Source: Lentisphaerae bacterium WC36 (GTDB lineage Bacteria; Verrucomicrobiota; Lentisphaeria; Victivallales; SZUA-371). Taken from it: a stretch of 64,000 nt of DNA. Shown one piece after another: positions 54,800 to 63,079 of this stretch (positions are counted from its first letter, which is position 1; each line of letters opens with the position of its first letter). The position numbers and the translations under genes are program-made. The stretch covers positions 1-64,000 of the forward strand of contig CP085689.1 of assembly GCA_020683205.1 (NCBI GenBank), read 5' to 3'. The notes under the pieces are model-generated. The model was not told the DNA's origin and made no database searches. It saw nothing but the letters and a program-made list of their open reading frames with translations.

Positions 54800-56446
54800 T
54801 TAATCTTCTTGTGGTTTGCAATTACCATCGCATTCACATTTTGTTTGTGCATTTTTTAATGATGCTCCAACAAAATCTTTAAATAATGGATGTGGTTTTA
54901 GTGGAGTGGATTGGAATTCAGGATGGAATTGGCATGCAACATACCATGGATGGTTTTTCACCTCAACGATTTCAACAATTAAATCGTCGTGGGACGTTCC
55001 TGCTATGGTTAAACCTGCTTGCTCAAGTTGTTCGCGGAATTTAGAGTTAAACTCGTAGCGATGACGATGACGTTCTGAAATCGCTTTTTCGCCATATGCG
55101 TCCAAACTCCATGTATTATTTTTTAAATTACATGGATATGCTCCTAGACGCATTGTTCCACCCATATTCAAGATGCTTTTTTGTTCTTCCATTAAGGCAA
55201 TAACTGGATATTTTGTTTCAGGTCTAAATTCTGTACTGTCAGCGCTTTCCATTCCGCAAACATTACGAGCGAATTCAATTACTGCGCATTGCATTCCTAA
55301 GCAGATTCCTAAGAATGGAACTTTGTTTTCACGTGCATATTGAGCTGCTAATAGTTTTCCCAAGACACCACGACTTCCAAATCCACCTGGTAAAAGAATA
55401 CCATCAACATCTTTTAATAAATCTAAACCATTTTCTTTTTCTAGATCTTCAGCTTCAATCATTCTGAATTGAACATCAACGCTATTTGAAATGCCTGCAT
55501 GAGTTAAAGCTTCGTAAATGCTTTTGTATGCATCTTTTAAGCTAATGTATTTGCCAATTACAGCGATTTCGATAGAACCATTTTTAGGGGAAATAATTGT
55601 ATCAACAACATTTTGCCAGTCTGTTAGATCTAAATCATTTTCTGGTAAATCAAAGAAATTTAAAATCTTTTTATCGACACCTTGTTTAGCAAGTTCGACT
55701 GGTACTTCGTAAATGTTATTTGCTACATCTTGCTCTTCAATCACTAATTCTTCTGGAATGTTGCAGAATAATGATAATTTTTTGAAGTGATCCTCTTCCA
55801 TTGGGCGTTCGCAACGGCAGATTAACATTTCTGGCATAATTCCAATACCACGCAGAATGCCAACTGATTGTTGAGATGGTTTTGTTTTCATTTCGCCAGC
55901 AGCTTTGATGTATGGTACCAGTGTTAGGTGAATAAATAAACTGTTTTTGAAACCGAATTCATATTTAAATTGACGAATTGCCTCAAGATATGGTAATGAT
56001 TCAATATCACCAGCTGTTCCACCAATTTCTGTAATAACAATGTCAGTTTCTTCATTGTCCATTGATACAATTGCTGATTTAATCTCATTAGTAATGTGAG
56101 GAATAACTTGCACTGTGCCGCCTAAATAACCACCTTGGCGTTCACGGTTAATAACTGTGCTATAAATTTTTCCAGTAGTGTAGTTTGATCTGCTTGAGCA
56201 AGTGATGCCCGCAAAACGTTCGTAGTGACCTAAGTCTAAGTCGGTTTCTGTTCCATCATTTGTTACATATACTTCACCATGTTGGTATGGAGACATTGTA
56301 CCTGGATCGACATTTAAGTATGGATCCATTTTTTGCATTTCAACTTTGTATCCACGTTTCTTTAAAAGTAGTGCAATTGATGCGGCGGTCAAACCTTTAC
56401 CGAGAGATGAAACAACTCCGCCCGTAATAAAAATATGTTTTGTCAT
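54800..56446 (-). CDS. pyrG: CTP synthase
   Basis: A 548-residue enzyme (usual ~540) converting UTP, ATP and glutamine to CTP. The synthetase domain starts [21 protein letters not shown], with [21 protein letters not shown] and [20 protein letters not shown]. The glutaminase domain has PGGFGSRG, the nucleophile in [20 protein letters not shown] and the His-Glu in [19 protein letters not shown]. The C-terminus has an added [12 protein letters not shown] tail with a CxCxxxC pattern that is unusual for the family. Confidence 0.97.
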   Translation of the reverse strand: MTKHIFITGGVVSSLGKGLTAASIALLLKKRGYKVEMQKMDPYLNVDPGTMSPYQHGEVYVTNDGTETDLDLGHYERFAGITCSSRSNYTTGKIYSTVINRERQGGYLGGTVQVIPHITNEIKSAIVSMDNEETDIVITEIGGTAGDIESLPYLEAIRQFKYEFGFKNSLFIHLTLVPYIKAAGEMKTKPSQQSVGILRGIGIMPEMLICRCERPMEEDHFKKLSLFCNIPEELVIEEQDVANNIYEVPVELAKQGVDKKILNFFDLPENDLDLTDWQNVVDTIISPKNGSIEIAVIGKYISLKDAYKSIYEALTHAGISNSVDVQFRMIEAEDLEKENGLDLLKDVDGILLPGGFGSRGVLGKLLAAQYARENKVPFLGICLGMQCAVIEFARNVCGMESADSTEFRPETKYPVIALMEEQKSILNMGGTMRLGAYPCNLKNNTWSLDAYGEKAISERHRHRYEFNSKFREQLEQAGLTIAGTSHDDLIVEIVEVKNHPWYVACQFHPEFQSTPLKPHPLFKDFVGASLKNAQTKCECDGNCKPQED

Positions 56447-56788
56447 GTTTAAGCCCGTTTATATCTTTAAAATTATATTTCTTATGTCTTAAAATTTACT
56501 TTTCAATAGTTAAATACTAAAATTAATTTTATTAGCAATGAAAAACTAATAAAGTAATATATTCACGGGATTTTAATATTAACCCATTTTACTAAAAAAA
56601 CAACCCTTTTCAAGTTTTTTTTGACATAAAAAGTTTGTTGTTAAAATTAATTTATTAAAAATAGCGTTTTGGAAATAATTCTTAAGCTCAATTGAATATA
56701 ATTTAACAAAAATACTATTATAATTTGATTATAGAATATTACTCTTTTTTTTGCAATAAGATGTGTTGAAAAATAAATGCTTGAAAAG
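56447..56788. other. Upstream region of pyrG
   Basis: 342 bp without a gene, AT-rich. On the minus strand TTGAAA and TAAAAT about 16 bp apart near 56587-56614 could be the pyrG promoter. The 3' end of the AraC gene is at the right border; no clear terminator for it was seen. Confidence 0.4.
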
Positions 56789-57601
56789 CTACTTTGGTTT
56801 TGTAATAAATTCACGCATATGTGACTTGCGGTATGCTCCAGGGGTAGTTTTTTGTCCTTTTTTAAAAACTCGGTAAAAAGTTTCGATATTATCAAAGCCG
56901 CATTGACTAGCAATTTCTTTAATTGGTAAGTCTGTAGCAGCAAGAAATTCCTTCGCTTTTTGGAGTTGCAAATTATGTAAAAAATTTAATGGAGTCACAA
57001 ATAGATTACTGCGAAAAAGATTGTGGAGCTGATTCATGCTAATGTTATTTGCTAATGCAATGTCTTTAACAGTAATTTGTTGCGAATAATTTTCATTAAT
57101 CCATTTTATTATTTTTGTTAAATTGTTAGGAATTTTATCATCAATTTCGTTACGTTCAGTCCATTCAACTTCCCAGCATAAACGTGAGTAAACGTAATGA
57201 CTTAAAATATCATTGTCAAAGCTTTCGCTGTGATATGCTTTAAAAATTTCTTTAATAAATTTTTCCATGTCTTCAAGATTTTTCCATCTGCCAACCCGTG
57301 GCATTGTTCGTTTTGAAGACTTATGAGTTTTAAAAATAAATGCCCATGCCTTGTACGGGCGCTCTTTTGGTGTTTTCCAGACAGTGAATTCTCCCGGTAT
57401 ATGCCAAAATATATGACCACGACCGTAAGCTTTTTCTTCAGAGTCATTATCTTCTCTAAAAAGCGCTTCACCATCAATAATTAATTCAATATGTTCAGTA
57501 TTTTCAAAAGTTAAATCTGGAGTAAATGGAAATTGTTTTTGCGCATCCCAATAGTACAATCTGTAAAGGGACTCCATATTATCAAACATCTCTTTTTTCA
57601 T
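56789..57601 (-). CDS. AraC-family transcriptional regulator
   Basis: A 270-residue regulator. Residues ~1-150 are a cupin-like sensor (LIIDGEALFREDNDSEEKAY, GHIFWHIPGEFTVWKTP). Residues ~165-265 hold two helix-turn-helices (KDIALANNISMNQLHNLFRS, IKEIASQCGFDNIETFYRVFKK) and the family tail TTPGAYRKS. Divergent from the fumarylacetoacetate-family gene, which it may control with carbon source as signal. Confidence 0.93.
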   Translation of the reverse strand: MKKEMFDNMESLYRLYYWDAQKQFPFTPDLTFENTEHIELIIDGEALFREDNDSEEKAYGRGHIFWHIPGEFTVWKTPKERPYKAWAFIFKTHKSSKRTMPRVGRWKNLEDMEKFIKEIFKAYHSESFDNDILSHYVYSRLCWEVEWTERNEIDDKIPNNLTKIIKWINENYSQQITVKDIALANNISMNQLHNLFRSNLFVTPLNFLHNLQLQKAKEFLAATDLPIKEIASQCGFDNIETFYRVFKKGQKTTPGAYRKSHMREFITKPK

Positions 57602-57654
57602 TTTTTAAACCCTGTCCTTAAAGTAAAATTTAGTATTAATTTTGAATAAACCCT

Positions 57655-57676
57655 ACATTAAAAATACATTAAAAAT
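57655..57676. repeat. Tandem ACATTAAAAAT repeat in AraC-FAH control region
   Basis: Two exact copies of an 11-bp unit, ACATTAAAAAT, at 57655-57665 and 57666-57676, lie in the 188-bp spacer between divergent genes. Tandem direct half-sites spaced by one helical turn are the normal operator form for AraC proteins, so this is a candidate site for the regulator next door. Confidence 0.4.
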
Positions 57677-57789
57677 AAAAGAAATACAAATTTTTGTTAA
57701 ATTTATGATTAAAAGATTGGCAATTTACTGTGGTGAATAGTTTATTATTTATTGTAAATAGTTTAATTTAACAAAGAAGGTCAAGTATT

Positions 57790-58437
57790 ATGAAAGTTAA
57801 TTATCAAGGGCAAAGTGTTGAAGTACCACGAGTGTTTTGTATTGGGCGAAATTATGTTGCACATGCGCATGAATTAGGGGATGATGTGCCAGATAATCCA
57901 ATAATTTTTTCAAAATTTAGTACATCTTTAGTTACCAATGAAATAAAAGAGATTAAATACCCGAGTTTTGGGGATGAATTACATTACGAAACCGAATTAG
58001 TAGTGTTGATTGGTAAGGAAGGAAATGCAGAAAGTGAAGACGAGGCGCAAGGTTTTATTGAAGCTGTTTCTTTGGGATTTGACTTGACGATGCGAGATGT
58101 ACAAAATAAGTTGATGGCAAATGGATTACCATGGGAAGTTGCTAAAGGATTTGATAATAGTGCTTTGATTGGGGATTTTGTAAGTGCCCGAAATTTGGAC
58201 TTATCAAAATTTGAATACACTGGGTTGATTAATGATAAAGTATGCCAAGAAGGAGACACTCAATTGATGATTTTTAGCATTACTCAATTGATATATGAAT
58301 TGAGTAAAGTTTGGAAATTGCGTATAGGTGATCTGATTTATACAGGTACGCCTGCTGGGGTAGGGGAAGTGCGACGAGGCGATAAATTAACTGCAAAAGC
58401 TAAAGAAATAGGTGAGTTTTCCTGGAATATTGTATAG
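57790..58437 (+). CDS. Fumarylacetoacetate hydrolase-family protein
   Basis: A 215-residue enzyme of the FAH superfamily: RVFCIGRNYVAHAHELGDDV, NPIIFSKFSTSLVT, GDELHYETELVVLIGKEG (E-x-E metal ligands), GFDLTMRDVQNKLMANGLPWEVAKGFDNSALIG broken around the Asp ligand, and YTGTPAGVGEVRRGDKL. It binds Mg2+ and acts on 1,3-dicarbonyl-type acids, such as oxaloacetate decarboxylase or acylpyruvase activity; the exact substrate is not fixed. AAGAAGG precedes the ATG. Confidence 0.92.
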   Translation: MKVNYQGQSVEVPRVFCIGRNYVAHAHELGDDVPDNPIIFSKFSTSLVTNEIKEIKYPSFGDELHYETELVVLIGKEGNAESEDEAQGFIEAVSLGFDLTMRDVQNKLMANGLPWEVAKGFDNSALIGDFVSARNLDLSKFEYTGLINDKVCQEGDTQLMIFSITQLIYELSKVWKLRIGDLIYTGTPAGVGEVRRGDKLTAKAKEIGEFSWNIV

Positions 58438-58463
58438 TATTTTAAAATATAATTATATTGTGA

Positions 58464-58500
58464 AAGTGTTGATTAAAAGAAGTAGTTAACACTTTTTTTC
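58464..58500 (+). terminator. Terminator after the FAH-family gene
   Basis: AAGTGTT (58464-58470) pairs with AACACTT (58488-58494) around a 17-nt loop and is followed by a T run. It is 27 bp beyond the stop. Confidence 0.6.
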
Positions 58501-58570
58501 GTGTATGAAGTTTGTAATAATATTTATTTGCAATTATTTTAAAATAAACAAGCTACACAGGAGAAGGTGA

Positions 58571-59845
58571 ATGAAAAAACTATATTTTGTATTTTTAGGA
58601 TTATTGTTGATAAGCGTGTGCGACGCTGGAATGAGTAACACAAAAAAGAAATCAAAGAAAGAGAATAAAATCTTTTTTAGGAAACCATTGGTAACTCAAA
58701 GTTCTAAAGCTTCATATGATGCCGTAAAAGCTATGAACTTGTTTAGTTTAAAAATTTTGAAGTTATGCACAGATAATGAACCTGATAAATATGCCGAAAA
58801 CCTGATAATTTCGCCACAATTAACATTTATGAATTTAAGTAAATTTTATATCGGTAGTGCTGGAAAAACTCGTTATGAGCTTGGCAAGGTGATGGGGTTT
58901 GATTCTGATAATGAACAGCTACTTAAAGGAATTAATTATGCGCAGTATTTACTCTATAAATCGGCTCAAAAAAGCAACGTTTATTTAAAGTTTGCTGATT
59001 CGCTGTGGGTTGATAAAAATGTCAAAATAGCTAAAGATTTTCAGAACATTATTAAAAATTACCTCTGTACAGAATATTACAAGGAAGATTTTTCAGATAA
59101 GAATAAGTTATGTAAGAAAATTAATAAATGGACGAGTTTGCGCACCTATAAGATGATTAAGAATATCATTTCGCCAGAGAGCTTATTAGATGATTTACGT
59201 TTAGTGTCAATTAATACTGCATTTTTCAAAGGTTTATGGACAAACAAATTCAACCATGCAATGACGGTGAAAAGGAATTTTTACGTTAATAAAGATACCA
59301 CGATAAAAGTTCCGATGATGCGCCAAAAAGAGGAATTCTTCTATCGCGAAAATGAATCTTATCAATTTGTGTCGCTACCATTTAGAGGTGAAGAGTTTGC
59401 AATGAATTTGATTTTGCCAAAAGAAAATTGTAGCATGAAAGAAATTATTAAAAGTTTAACAATCAAAGATTTGAATGAGCCATTAAGCTATAAAGATTTG
59501 TGCAATGTTTCATTAAGTTTACCACGGTTTGAAATTAGTCACTTTGTTGATAATAAACCTATGTTGGAGAAGTTGGGTGTTTCTGACGCATTTAATGTAA
59601 ACAAAGCGGACTTTTCACAAATGAGTCCAAACAGGGGTCTTTGCATTGCAAAAATATACCAAAAAGCATTTATTCGTGTTAATGAATATGGGGCAAAAGC
59701 TACCGCTGCTGACTTAATTGGTGCAGATGATTTTGGAGGTGCTGAAAAAAAAGTGACATTCAATGCTAATCGTCCATTTTTATTTTTTATTGTTCATAAA
59801 GATACCAACTTAATTTTATTTACTGGTTACGTTCTACAGCCTTAA
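58571..59845 (+). CDS. Serpin (serine protease inhibitor family), exported, copy 1
   Basis: A 424-residue protein with a signal peptide (KKLYFVFLGLLLISVCDAG). Serpin features: NLIISPQLTFMNLSKFYIGSA, SINTAFFKGLWTNKFN (breach motif), VSLPFRGEEFAMNLILP, LPRFEISHFVDNKPM, LGVSDAFNVNKADFSQM, and the C-terminal NRPFLFFIVHKDTNLILFTG. The hinge is VNEYGAKATAADLIGADDF: G at P15 and small residues at P12-P9 are compatible with an inhibitory serpin. The loop is about 3 residues longer than in copy 2, so P1 (Phe or a neighbour) is uncertain. Forms an operon with copy 2 (10 nt). Confidence 0.93.
   Translation: MKKLYFVFLGLLLISVCDAGMSNTKKKSKKENKIFFRKPLVTQSSKASYDAVKAMNLFSLKILKLCTDNEPDKYAENLIISPQLTFMNLSKFYIGSAGKTRYELGKVMGFDSDNEQLLKGINYAQYLLYKSAQKSNVYLKFADSLWVDKNVKIAKDFQNIIKNYLCTEYYKEDFSDKNKLCKKINKWTSLRTYKMIKNIISPESLLDDLRLVSINTAFFKGLWTNKFNHAMTVKRNFYVNKDTTIKVPMMRQKEEFFYRENESYQFVSLPFRGEEFAMNLILPKENCSMKEIIKSLTIKDLNEPLSYKDLCNVSLSLPRFEISHFVDNKPMLEKLGVSDAFNVNKADFSQMSPNRGLCIAKIYQKAFIRVNEYGAKATAADLIGADDFGGAEKKVTFNANRPFLFFIVHKDTNLILFTGYVLQP
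59756..59833 (+). repeat. 78-bp block identical to the end of the second serpin gene (copy a)
   Basis: From ACATTCAATG to GGTTACGTT, this block at the 3' end of serpin 1 is the same base for base as 60987-61064, including silent positions. The rest of the two genes differs strongly, so recent gene conversion or duplication of only this end is likely. Confidence 0.9.
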
Positions 59846-59855
59846 GGAGAATATT

Positions 59856-61076
59856 ATGAAATTAATAGCACAACTTTTTATTCTGACAGGATCGTTACTG
59901 CTACTTTCCTGTGATAAAAATAAAGAAATTACAACAATTAAGCCAGTAAAAATAGTACGTAGCATGCCAAAAATTAATATCGTTGAGCCCATTAATAATT
60001 TTAGCTTAAAGATTCTGAAAAATTTTGCTGAAATACCAACCAATAATTTAGTTGTTTCGCCACAATTAACATTTGTAAATTTAAGTAAATTTTATGTAGC
60101 AAGTAAAGGCGCGACTCGTGATGAATTACAAAAAGCTTGTGGTTTCGATACAGATAACATTGAATTGCTAAAAGGTATCAATTATAGCAATTATTTGTTG
60201 CAACAAACGGTTAACAGTAGTGCTGTTGATTATAAAAATGGTGACTCATTGTGGATTAGCAATAAAATTTTTCTTAAAGAACCATATTTAACGATGGTTA
60301 AAGATTATTTGCCAGTTGAGTTTTTTTATGAAGATTTTATAAATAAAAATGCATTATGTTTAAAGGTGAATTCATGGGCTGAAAAACAAACCAGTAATCG
60401 TATTAAAAATTTAGTTAAACCAAGCGATATTGATTCTTTAACACGCATTTTTTCAGTAAATACTGCATTTTTCAACGGCAGATGGCTGAATAAATTTGAA
60501 AAAGAATTAACTACAACCCAAGATTTTTTTATTAGCAAAGATAAAAAAATAAAAGTACAAATGATGTATCAAAAAAATGATTTTAAATTTAGCGAAAATA
60601 ATTATTGCCAAATAATTTCATTGCCCTTTAATGGTGATGAATTTGCCATAAATTTGATTTTACCACATGAAAATAGTGGCTTAAAAGATGTAATGGAAAA
60701 ATTGACACATGGTGAATTAACAAGATTATATTCTTCAATGAGAAATGACGAAATTGATTTATTTTTACCAAAATTCGAATTTGAATCATTTATTGATAAC
60801 AAAATAATTATGCAGAAATTAGGTGTAAAAGCTGCTTTTAGCGATAAAGCTGATTTTTCTGAATTAGCCACTGAATCTTTGTTTATTGACAAAATGTTTC
60901 AAAAAGCAGTTATAAAAGTTGATGAATACGGGGCTGAAGCAGTAGCGGCTGACACTATAGGTGTAAAGTGTTTGTCTATGCCATACACATTCAATGCTAA
61001 TCGTCCATTTTTATTTTTTATTGTTCATAAAGATACCAACTTAATTTTATTTACTGGTTACGTTGTTAATCCTTAA
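59856..61076 (+). CDS. Serpin, lipoprotein, copy 2
   Basis: A 406-residue serpin with a lipoprotein signal (QLFILTGSLLLLSCDK, lipid on Cys20). Same domain plan as copy 1: NLVVSPQLTFVNLSKFYVAS, SVNTAFFNGRWLNKFEKE, IISLPFNGDEFAINLILPHE, and a hinge VDEYGAEAVAADTIGVKCLS. Counting 15 residues from Gly15 puts P1 at Leu and P1' at Ser, and the loop length equals that of alpha-1-antitrypsin. That predicts a target with chymotrypsin-, elastase- or subtilisin-like preference. The last 78 bp before the final codons are identical to copy 1. Confidence 0.94.
   Translation: MKLIAQLFILTGSLLLLSCDKNKEITTIKPVKIVRSMPKINIVEPINNFSLKILKNFAEIPTNNLVVSPQLTFVNLSKFYVASKGATRDELQKACGFDTDNIELLKGINYSNYLLQQTVNSSAVDYKNGDSLWISNKIFLKEPYLTMVKDYLPVEFFYEDFINKNALCLKVNSWAEKQTSNRIKNLVKPSDIDSLTRIFSVNTAFFNGRWLNKFEKELTTTQDFFISKDKKIKVQMMYQKNDFKFSENNYCQIISLPFNGDEFAINLILPHENSGLKDVMEKLTHGELTRLYSSMRNDEIDLFLPKFEFESFIDNKIIMQKLGVKAAFSDKADFSELATESLFIDKMFQKAVIKVDEYGAEAVAADTIGVKCLSMPYTFNANRPFLFFIVHKDTNLILFTGYVVNP
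60987..61064 (+). repeat. 78-bp block identical to the end of the first serpin gene (copy b)
   Basis: Second copy of the identical block, covering the last beta strands of the serpin fold (NRPFLFFIVHKDTNLILF). The two copies are 1231 bp apart in direct orientation and could recombine to delete one serpin. Confidence 0.9.
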
Positions 61077-61084
61077 AAGATATC

Positions 61085-61435
61085 CTATGTTTTATCTTTG
61101 GATGTTTTATTGTTAGTAAGTTGCTCTTTTGCTGATACTAATAATAAAACTAGAACAATTAGTGTTATTAAAAGCTGTAACAAAAATGCATTAATGAAGG
61201 CGTTGCTCGTCGAAATATGAGTTTTGTGAAAAAACTTTAAATTTTCACCAGTAGTTTTGCCTAAAAATTTTTGATTGATTGGGACGAAATCATGATTTGC
61301 GGCGTATTCATCATATTCTCTAGATACTGCTGAATATGTTGCAGAATAATGAGTAGAGAATAATGAGTTATTAAAGAGTTGAAAATTACTTGCAATTAAT
61401 AGCACTAACGCAATGAATAAAACAATTACTTTCAT
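61085..61435 (-). CDS. Small membrane protein with two spans
   Basis: A 116-residue protein: one span at the N-terminus (VIVLFIALVLLIASNFQLF), an outside loop of about 55 residues, and a second span (LLQLLITLIVLVLLLVSA) near the C-terminus. Convergent with serpin 2 (8 nt between stop codons). GGAGAAAG precedes the ATG. No family recognised. Confidence 0.65.
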   Translation of the reverse strand: MKVIVLFIALVLLIASNFQLFNNSLFSTHYSATYSAVSREYDEYAANHDFVPINQKFLGKTTGENLKFFHKTHISTSNAFINAFLLQLLITLIVLVLLLVSAKEQLTNNKTSKDKT

Positions 61436-61462
61436 TTTCTTTCTCCATAATTTTCATATAAT

Positions 61463-62131
61463 TTAGTGAATAGCTTGACTTATTTGTTGAGCAATAATGC
61501 TTGCACCTTTTTTATTGGGGTGAATTTTATCTGGAAACATATTTTCTTTATAGCTTAAGGCTTGGTATAAATCAATCACTTGTGCACTTGTTTTTTCAGC
61601 AACAAGGTCAATTGCGGGAGTAATTTCCTCACGAATAATTTTATCGCTAATTGTCCAAGCATTGTCGTATGCTGGCACAGGATAACAGATATAAATTTTT
61701 GGCTTTGCTGGTAAATTTTGAAACTTTTGCACCATTTCAACATAATTTGTCATATAATCACGTTTATATTGCCAATTCACTGTTTTTGAATCGTTCGTTC
61801 CTAATTTTATAATCACAATATTGGGATTAAACTTTAATGCCTGAAAGAATTTTTTTTCATTCCAATATGGTTTATTACCTTTGCGCAACATTGTCGAACC
61901 TGAAACTCCAAAATTTCTAACATCATATTTATTCCCTGAAATTCGTCCCAATTGTGCTGGGTATGAATTATTTTTTCTATTTTGTATTCCATATCCGTAG
62001 GTAATGCTATCTCCAACGCATGCCACACGTACTGCTTTTGAATTATTACTATTATCTTGATTACAAGAATTATTAAAACTAATTATTATTAAAAAACTAA
62101 ATTTTAAAACTGTCTTGAAAACTGATTTCAT
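61463..62131 (-). CDS. SGNH/GDSL hydrolase lipoprotein
   Basis: A 222-residue protein from ATG 62129-62131 (GAGG 11 nt upstream; an upstream GTG lies within a terminator hairpin). The signal ends NNSCNQDN (lipid on Cys). Motifs are VACVGDSITYGYGIQN (nucleophile Ser), IIKLGTNDSKTVNW (block III Asn) and FPDKIHPNKKGASIIA (Asp-x-x-His). Such enzymes remove acetyl or other ester groups from carbohydrates. It is 27 nt upstream of the 116-residue membrane protein gene. Confidence 0.92.
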   Translation of the reverse strand: MKSVFKTVLKFSFLIIISFNNSCNQDNSNNSKAVRVACVGDSITYGYGIQNRKNNSYPAQLGRISGNKYDVRNFGVSGSTMLRKGNKPYWNEKKFFQALKFNPNIVIIKLGTNDSKTVNWQYKRDYMTNYVEMVQKFQNLPAKPKIYICYPVPAYDNAWTISDKIIREEITPAIDLVAEKTSAQVIDLYQALSYKENMFPDKIHPNKKGASIIAQQISQAIH

Positions 62132-62146
62132 AAATAAATTATCCTC

Positions 62147-62176
62147 AAAAAGCACCTTTTTATAGGTGCTTTTTTT
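62147..62176 (-). terminator. Terminator after the methyltransferase gene
   Basis: AAAAAGCACCT (62147-62157) and AGGTGCTTTTT (62164-62174) form an 11-bp stem, with a T run on each side. It directly follows the minus-strand gene ending at 62180 and overlaps the leader of the GDSL gene. Confidence 0.85.
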
Positions 62177-62179
62177 ACT

Positions 62180-63058
62180 TTAAATTGTGCTTATGCGTGA
62201 AAAAATTCCTGCAGGCAATAAATTTTCTGAATTATATTGTGGAATTATCATTTCGCCAGATGTTATAAAATTTCCTTGTGGGAAAAAGTCTTGAAGCAAA
62301 CGGCTCAAAACAATTGGCGAATATCCTGGAGAATGACAACTCAAAATAACAAAAAACTCATTATTGTAGTCAATTAATTGCTGTAAATTTGTCAATAAGG
62401 GATCTAAATGTTGTTCAATTTTCCATAATTGCCCATTTGCTCCACGACCAAATGATGGCGGATCTAAAATTAATGCATTGTATTTCGAGCCACGACGAAC
62501 CTCGCGTGCAGTAAATTTTTGTACATCGTCAGTAATCCAGCGAATGTTATTTGGTACATCGTCATTAATTGCTTGAATGTCTTTACCCCATTCTATCATA
62601 CCACGTGCCGCATCAAGGTGTGTTACTTGAGCACCTGCTTGTGCCATTGCCATTGAACCACAACCGCTGTAGGCAAACATATTTAATACTTTTACTTCAT
62701 TATTATGCTTGAGCATCTTTTGAATTGTTTCACGTTGCCATTGCCAATTCGTATACTGTTCCGCAAAAAATCCCAAGTGACCGAAATTCGTTGGTTTGAT
62801 AACAATATTAACACCACCCCAGCGACATGTCCATGAATCTGGAGTTCCACCATTTAACCATTGCCATTTTCCTGAATTTTTTCCAGTTGTCGCATTACGG
62901 GTGAAAATTCCATGAACATTCTTCCATTCACTCTGATTTAAACTTGGTTTCCATGCTGCATTTAATGCTGGGCGTACTAATCTATATTCACCTACTTGTT
63001 CTAATTTCTGCCAATTGCCAGAATCGAGCAATTTATATTCTTGAATCTTATTTTTCAT
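62180..63058 (-). CDS. Class I SAM methyltransferase (RlmI/RlmK-like)
   Basis: A 292-residue protein. The SAM site is VKVLNMFAYSGCGSMAMAQAG (residues ~123-143), then THLDAARGMIEWGKDIQ, the acidic DDVQKF, and YNALILDPPSFGRG, whose LDPPSF motif is typical of the rRNA m5C methyltransferase RlmI group and its DUF-related kin. The protein lacks an N-terminal PUA domain, and begins with a ~90-residue beta-rich region. It probably modifies rRNA; the site is unknown. It follows nagA by 21 nt. Confidence 0.88.
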   Translation of the reverse strand: MKNKIQEYKLLDSGNWQKLEQVGEYRLVRPALNAAWKPSLNQSEWKNVHGIFTRNATTGKNSGKWQWLNGGTPDSWTCRWGGVNIVIKPTNFGHLGFFAEQYTNWQWQRETIQKMLKHNNEVKVLNMFAYSGCGSMAMAQAGAQVTHLDAARGMIEWGKDIQAINDDVPNNIRWITDDVQKFTAREVRRGSKYNALILDPPSFGRGANGQLWKIEQHLDPLLTNLQQLIDYNNEFFVILSCHSPGYSPIVLSRLLQDFFPQGNFITSGEMIIPQYNSENLLPAGIFSRISTI

Positions 63059-63079
63059 TAATTTTATCTATACTTTAAC

